Below are positions 60,581 to 64,000 of a DNA stretch of 64,000 nucleotides, piece by piece. Each line of letters begins with the position of its first letter. Position 1 is the stretch's first letter. Below the pieces are notes generated by a model, which did no database searches, was not told the DNA's origin, and saw nothing but the letters and a program-made list of their open reading frames with translations. The translations under genes and the position numbers were made by a program. The DNA comes from Lachnospiraceae bacterium (GTDB taxonomy: Bacteria; Bacillota; Clostridia; Lachnospirales; Lachnospiraceae): the NCBI GenBank assembly GCA_017521605.1, contig JAFXCD010000020.1, forward strand, positions 20,160 to 84,159, in the 5' to 3' direction.

Positions 60581-61672
60581 CTAAAACTCTATCTTCAAAC
60601 TCTCGCCATCTACTGCACTACCTTTACTTCTGCTAATCGGAAGCTTCTGGTCAGCGGTAAAACCGATAGTCTCACCATCCTTTAATACCACATTTTCTGT
60701 GACGATATAGCTACATATATTCAATAGGAAATTCACCACTTCCCCCATGGATGCTTTTGAATCCAAAATCTCTATTTCATCATACCCCAAGCTTTCCATA
60801 CCACAGGTGTAGGCACTGACACCACCATTTTTACCACCATATAAGGAAAACCATACCAGATTCATCAAAGGGAACATATCATCCTTCATCATCTGTGCAC
60901 ATGCTTCATAAAATTCAGGCTGGTAAACAGTCTCATTTGCATAGATTCCCAGTACTCCCACCTGCTTACAGCAGGTGGCTACCATCTTTACCAACAACTG
61001 TGAAGCATTCATCACACCCACTGCATGTCCCAACACAGAAACCATCAACTGGGCTGTGTGCTTTTTGGTGGTTTGCACAGCATCCCGCCAACGATAATTA
61101 TTCTGCGCATAATACTCTGCTTCTTTGTTAGGAACAGGCATTGACATCATGGAAACCGCACCGATTGCGCCTTTATAATTTATCAGGCAGATGTCCGGCC
61201 GTTCTTCTGCCCTTTCTTCTTCAGGAGTTTCATCCACTATTCCCCATTCCTCCTGTAAAAGCTTTATAAACTCAGCCTTGTCCCATTTTGCTTCCTTTAA
61301 TAACACAAAGTTTACAAATGTCCCCGGACTTTGTTTTCTCTCCTCTGCCTTCTTTGCCTGCTCTAATATTAACGCATGTACATGCTCCACTAAAACTACA
61401 GCATCCTTTTGTGCACTTTCCGCACTATATTCCTGCATTTCACTATAGGTATGTCCACAGTTTTCCAGTGATTCATCTTCATAACCACCGGCAACTCCCA
61501 AAAGCCACTTACCAAATAGCTCTTTCTTATACTTGAAAATATAGTAATGCATCTCATATAAGTCAAACTCACCTGCACATTCTATTATGGTGGGAGCTTT
61601 ACCCAACTCTGCCGGATGTGATAACCATCCTATCATTTCATTCTTTGCTACATTCATTTGTTCCTGATTCAT
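60581..61672 (-). CDS. DUF4261-type protein, first gene of the MerR-type operon
   Basis: 363 aa. The C-terminal half (GVMNASQLLVKMVATCCKQVGVLGIYANETVYQPEFYEACAQ, WFSLYGGKNGGVSAYTCGMESLGYDEIEILDSKA) fits DUF4261. The N-terminal half is poorly conserved (TIIECAGEFDLYEMHYYIFKYKKEL). Ribosome site GGGGGATGAAAG. Function unknown; DUF4261 proteins occur with toxin-immunity and accessory genes. The MerR-type promoter is about 20 bases upstream. Confidence 0.7.
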   Translation of the reverse strand: MNQEQMNVAKNEMIGWLSHPAELGKAPTIIECAGEFDLYEMHYYIFKYKKELFGKWLLGVAGGYEDESLENCGHTYSEMQEYSAESAQKDAVVLVEHVHALILEQAKKAEERKQSPGTFVNFVLLKEAKWDKAEFIKLLQEEWGIVDETPEEERAEERPDICLINYKGAIGAVSMMSMPVPNKEAEYYAQNNYRWRDAVQTTKKHTAQLMVSVLGHAVGVMNASQLLVKMVATCCKQVGVLGIYANETVYQPEFYEACAQMMKDDMFPLMNLVWFSLYGGKNGGVSAYTCGMESLGYDEIEILDSKASMGEVVNFLLNICSYIVTENVVLKDGETIGFTADQKLPISRSKGSAVDGESLKIEF

Positions 61673-61692
61673 CTTTCATCCCCCATCATAAG

Positions 61693-61723
61693 AAAATACA
61701 CCCTCCCCTTAGGAGAAGGTCAA
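61693..61723 (-). promoter_or_regulatory. MerR-family-type promoter with 19-bp spacer and dyad
   Basis: On the - strand: TTGACC (61718-61723), 19 bp containing CTTCTCCTAAGGGGAGGG, then TATTTT (61693-61698). The spacer is 19 bp rather than 17 and the dyad ACCTTCTCC / GGGGAGGGT is centred in it. This is the hallmark of promoters that MerR-type activators untwist. No MerR gene is in the window. Confidence 0.7.
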
Positions 61724-61750
61724 GTATTTTTGTTCTCTTTTGTTCTCTTT

Positions 61751-63115
61751 TTACCAGATCCACCATAAAGGAGTATCTGCTACATATAATCCAAGTTTTT
61801 CCTGCAAAGCCATGGATTTTTCATTGCCCTCAATAATATGACAATAAGGTGTAAAACCATTACTAATCTGTAAATTTATCAAATAGCTTTCCAAAGACGC
61901 GCCGATACCCTTCTTACGATACTCTTCCTCTACAAAGAGCATGCCCATGCTGCCTTCGCTATGCATGCCTATAAAACCAATAATTCTATCTTCATCAAAA
62001 GCTCCGTACATAACACCGGCATTCAAACATTCTTTCATATGCTCCTCTGAAGAAGTGTAATGTTCCAAAATATATTCCAAATATGTAATATCCAACTGTC
62101 GTATATCTTTATATCGTACCGTCAAAGCCTCCTTGCGGGTGCAAACAGCCTGTGAGCACTTACAGAAGCCTGTTTTACCAAATTCCTTTTCCAGCAAATC
62201 CCTGACAAATTCCTGAGTTGTAATCACCATCGCTCCTGTCGGCACCTTCATCAGTAGTTCTCTGGCACTTACAACATCTTCTGCATGTAGCATATATAAA
62301 TTCTCAAACTTAAGCACTATATCCATGCCCTTATCATAGACCACTTCTCCCAAGCCTCTATGAAGCAGCTCCATCATATGTATATTCTGACGTTTCTTTT
62401 TGGACAGACGCTTAATAATCTCCTGTTTCTGCTCATATTTCGCATACAAATCCGGACGATGAAGTTTGGTTTTCTCGATTGACTGTTCCAGTCGCCACTC
62501 ATTAATTTTCTTGCTGTTACCGGAAAGCAGAACCTCCGGCACCTTCTTGCCCTGCCACTCTTCAGGTCTGGTGTACTGGGGATACTCCAGCAGGTCATTG
62601 TGGAAGGTTTCCGTTTCAGCGGATACATCATTGTGCAGTACTCCCGGAATCAGTCTTGCAATAGCATCTATCATCACCATTACCGGCAGTTCACCACCGG
62701 TCAACACATAATCCCCGATGGAAACATAATCTGTTACGATTTTCTCCAGTACACGTTCATCAATTCCCTCATAATGGCCACATACAAAAACCAGCTCTTT
62801 TTCCTTAGCCAGCTCTGCCGCCATTTTCTGGTCAAAGGTACGTCCTTGAGGTGTCAGGTAAATAGTTCTGGGCTTTTGTTCAAAAGAGGCTGTAATCGCC
62901 TGATAGGCATCATAAACAGGCTGTGCCCGTATTAACATTCCTGCACCGCCACCATAAGGGTAATCATCCACCTTACCATGCTTATCCAAAGTATAATCCC
63001 GTATATTCACTGCCTCATAAGAAATTACTCCCTTTTCGGCCGCTCTCCCCAGGATACTGGTTCCCAAACCATTCTCAATCATCTCCGGAAAAAGTGTCAT
63101 CACATGAAATTTCAT
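61751..63115 (-). CDS. trmD: tRNA (guanine37-N1)-methyltransferase TrmD fused to a GNAT acetyltransferase domain
   Basis: 454 aa from the ATG at 63115 (GGAGG 8 nt upstream; longer in-frame starts have no site). The first ~235 residues are TrmD (MKFHVMTLFPEMI, YPYGGGAGM, VCGHYEGIDERV, YVSIGDYVLTGGELP). A linker region follows, then a C-terminal GNAT fold with the acetyl-CoA loop RKKGIGASLE and the segments IIGFIGMHSEGSMGMLFVEEE and HIIEGNEKSMALQEKLG. Typical TrmD is about 240 aa, so the extra ~215 residues are a clear fusion. 2 nt after rimM. Confidence 0.9.
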   Translation of the reverse strand: MKFHVMTLFPEMIENGLGTSILGRAAEKGVISYEAVNIRDYTLDKHGKVDDYPYGGGAGMLIRAQPVYDAYQAITASFEQKPRTIYLTPQGRTFDQKMAAELAKEKELVFVCGHYEGIDERVLEKIVTDYVSIGDYVLTGGELPVMVMIDAIARLIPGVLHNDVSAETETFHNDLLEYPQYTRPEEWQGKKVPEVLLSGNSKKINEWRLEQSIEKTKLHRPDLYAKYEQKQEIIKRLSKKKRQNIHMMELLHRGLGEVVYDKGMDIVLKFENLYMLHAEDVVSARELLMKVPTGAMVITTQEFVRDLLEKEFGKTGFCKCSQAVCTRKEALTVRYKDIRQLDITYLEYILEHYTSSEEHMKECLNAGVMYGAFDEDRIIGFIGMHSEGSMGMLFVEEEYRKKGIGASLESYLINLQISNGFTPYCHIIEGNEKSMALQEKLGLYVADTPLWWIW

Positions 63116-63117
63116 GC

Positions 63118-63630
63118 CTAATCCTCCAAAAGTCCCTCCAACACATGCACCTGCATGCGTTCTTCCGGCACGTCTACTTCTAAAATACATTGCTTAATGG
63201 CCGGCAAAAGAAGCTCCCTACCATCCAGCATCTTTATTACATAAACATCATTGGCACCGGTGACCATTACATCCTCCAGCACACCCAATTCCTTATTTTC
63301 CTCATCAAATACTTTGATACCGATTAAATCTGCGATAAAATACTCATCCTTGCGAAGTCTTACTGCATTGGCTCTGGTGACATAGAGACTCTTTTGACGG
63401 AATCTCTCTACATCATTCATATTATCCAGTCCTTTAAACTTCAAAATCACCATCTGCTTAAAGAACTTCACCCCTTCAATTTCCAAGGGAAGCTTCTCTT
63501 TACCGTTATCCAGTATAATATCCTTTAACTTCTTAAAACGCTTTACATCATCTGTGGTAGGATATACCTTTACCTCTCCACGTACTCCGTGAGTGGAGGT
63601 AATAATTCCCACCTGCAATAATTCATCCAT
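63118..63630 (-). CDS. rimM: Ribosome maturation factor RimM
   Basis: 170 aa from the ATG at 63630 (AAGGAAGG 7 nt upstream). MDELLQVGIITSTHGVRGEVKVYPTTDDVKRF, then the PRC-barrel C-terminus (DEYFIADLIGIKVFDEENKELGVLEDVMVTGANDVYVIK). Assists 30S head assembly. Stop codon is 2 nt from the trmD start. Confidence 0.95.
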   Translation of the reverse strand: MDELLQVGIITSTHGVRGEVKVYPTTDDVKRFKKLKDIILDNGKEKLPLEIEGVKFFKQMVILKFKGLDNMNDVERFRQKSLYVTRANAVRLRKDEYFIADLIGIKVFDEENKELGVLEDVMVTGANDVYVIKMLDGRELLLPAIKQCILEVDVPEERMQVHVLEGLLED

Positions 63631-63657
63631 TTCTATACCTTCCTTGCCATATAAAAG

Positions 63658-63689
63658 AAGGCGAAACACACCACCGCATGCTTCGCCTC
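63658..63689 (-). terminator. Hairpin between khpA and rimM
   Basis: AAGGCGAA and TTCGCCT arms around CACACCACCGCATGC, with T's on the - strand. A partial terminator or attenuator inside the rpsP-khpA-rimM-trmD operon. Confidence 0.6.
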
Positions 63690-63693
63690 ATGA

Positions 63694-63921
63694 TTAGATA
63701 ATTTCTACATCTACAATTGTATTGTCCTTGGAAGATGCTGCCTTTACTACGGAACGGATTGCTTTCGCAATTCTTCCCTGCTTTCCAATGACCTTACCCA
63801 TATCGGACTGAGCTACATGAAGTTCCACAACGATATTCTTGCCTTCGGTCTTCTCTGTCACTACTACCTCATCAGGGTTATCTACAAGTGCTTTTGCAAT
63901 CACTTCTACTAAATCCTTCAT
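63694..63921 (-). CDS. khpA: KH-domain RNA-binding protein KhpA (YlqC)
   Basis: 75 aa from the ATG at 63921 (AGGAGG 7 nt upstream; a TTG is just before it). KH fold with the GKVIGKQGRIAKAIRS loop (GxxG). Forms a complex with KhpB in Firmicutes and affects cell division and sRNA networks. Between rpsP and rimM, the canonical place. Confidence 0.95.
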   Translation of the reverse strand: MKDLVEVIAKALVDNPDEVVVTEKTEGKNIVVELHVAQSDMGKVIGKQGRIAKAIRSVVKAASSKDNTIVDVEII

Positions 63922-63948
63922 CAATACACCTCCTATGATGAGTCAGTG

Positions 63949-64000
63949 TTATTTTACGATACCAGCTACCTTGAAAAGCTTGTTAACTACTTCAGTAGGC
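63949..64000 (-). CDS. rpsP: 30S ribosomal protein S16 (partial, C-terminus)
   Basis: The last 16 codons, PTEVVNKLFKVAGIVK-stop, match the S16 end (...QPTExVxxLFxxAGI). The start lies beyond the window. Upstream in the same operon as khpA. Confidence 0.85.
   Translation of the reverse strand, partial: PTEVVNKLFKVAGIVK

Noticed and set aside
1-64000. CRISPR arrays, insertion sequences, prophage, rRNA or tRNA genes
   Set aside because: No regularly spaced direct repeats, transposase motifs, terminal inverted repeats with a transposase, or tRNA/rRNA signatures were seen on either strand.

Overview
The window comes from a low-GC, spore-forming, strictly anaerobic Firmicute, most likely a member of the Lachnospiraceae (Clostridia). 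This is inferred from the spore genes (cotJABC, spoIVA), the oxygen-sensitive class III ribonucleotide reductase pair (nrdD-nrdG), an [FeFe] hydrogenase, a tyrosine T-box leader, near-consensus sigma-A promoters, and the housekeeping order rpsP-khpA-rimM-trmD...rplS-rbgA-rnhB-ylqG-ylqH. I saw no rRNA, tRNA, CRISPR array, insertion sequence or prophage.

Layout. 1-9.7 kb: a Cys-rich small protein, a GH13-fold protein whose catalytic motifs look lost, a DUF1292 protein, a membrane protein, a UvrD-like helicase overlapping gltX, a group B-type [FeFe] hydrogenase, and the cotJABC spore-coat operon on the + strand. 9.7-20.3 kb: a nucleotide-metabolism block on the - strand. It holds nrdD-nrdG-dut-purine permease behind a sigma-A promoter and an NrdR box, a WYL regulator, a truncated HAD gene, a MutS-like protein, and a salvage operon (punA-cdd-deaminase). 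20.3-25.5 kb: an array of orphan immunity-like genes (Imm11/DUF1629-like, DUF4241-TPR, DUF600-like plus beta-propeller, DUF4274 and others). Two of these are broken by in-frame stop codons. 25.7-29.0 kb: T-box-tyrS-spoIVA. 29.2-33.1 kb: a beta-propeller protein, then a MoxR/VWA pair with a membrane protein. 33.1-38.5 kb: metF, a repeat-bearing secreted solute-binding-like protein, and an EAL protein fused to a predicted beta-helix. 38.7-44.5 kb: gpsA-plsY-der-DUF512 and a divergent prs. 44.5-48.0 kb: a second array of small orphan genes with a duplicated gene tail, a degraded gene tail, and an unidentified structured RNA with a perfect promoter and terminator. 48.0-64.0 kb: the conserved ribosome/RNA operon (pgeF, yraN, ylqH, ylqG, rnhB, lepB, rbgA, lepB, rplS ... 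trmD, rimM, khpA, rpsP).

A block of about 7 kb separates trmD from rplS. It carries a DUF4261 protein, two paralogous TIM-barrel epimerase-like proteins and a heterodimeric ABC exporter. The - strand genes of this block are preceded by a promoter with the 19-bp spacer and dyad typical of MerR-family control.

Most interesting signals: (1) the structured RNA at about 46.52-46.72 kb, either a free RNA or a leader/attenuator for the gene just after its terminator; (2) the MerR-type promoter and its TIM-barrel/ABC operon inside a ribosomal operon; (3) the GH13 pseudoenzyme; (4) the c-di-GMP EAL/beta-helix fusion; (5) decaying orphan immunity arrays; (6) the TrmD-GNAT fusion. All family assignments are from reading motifs; no database search was run.
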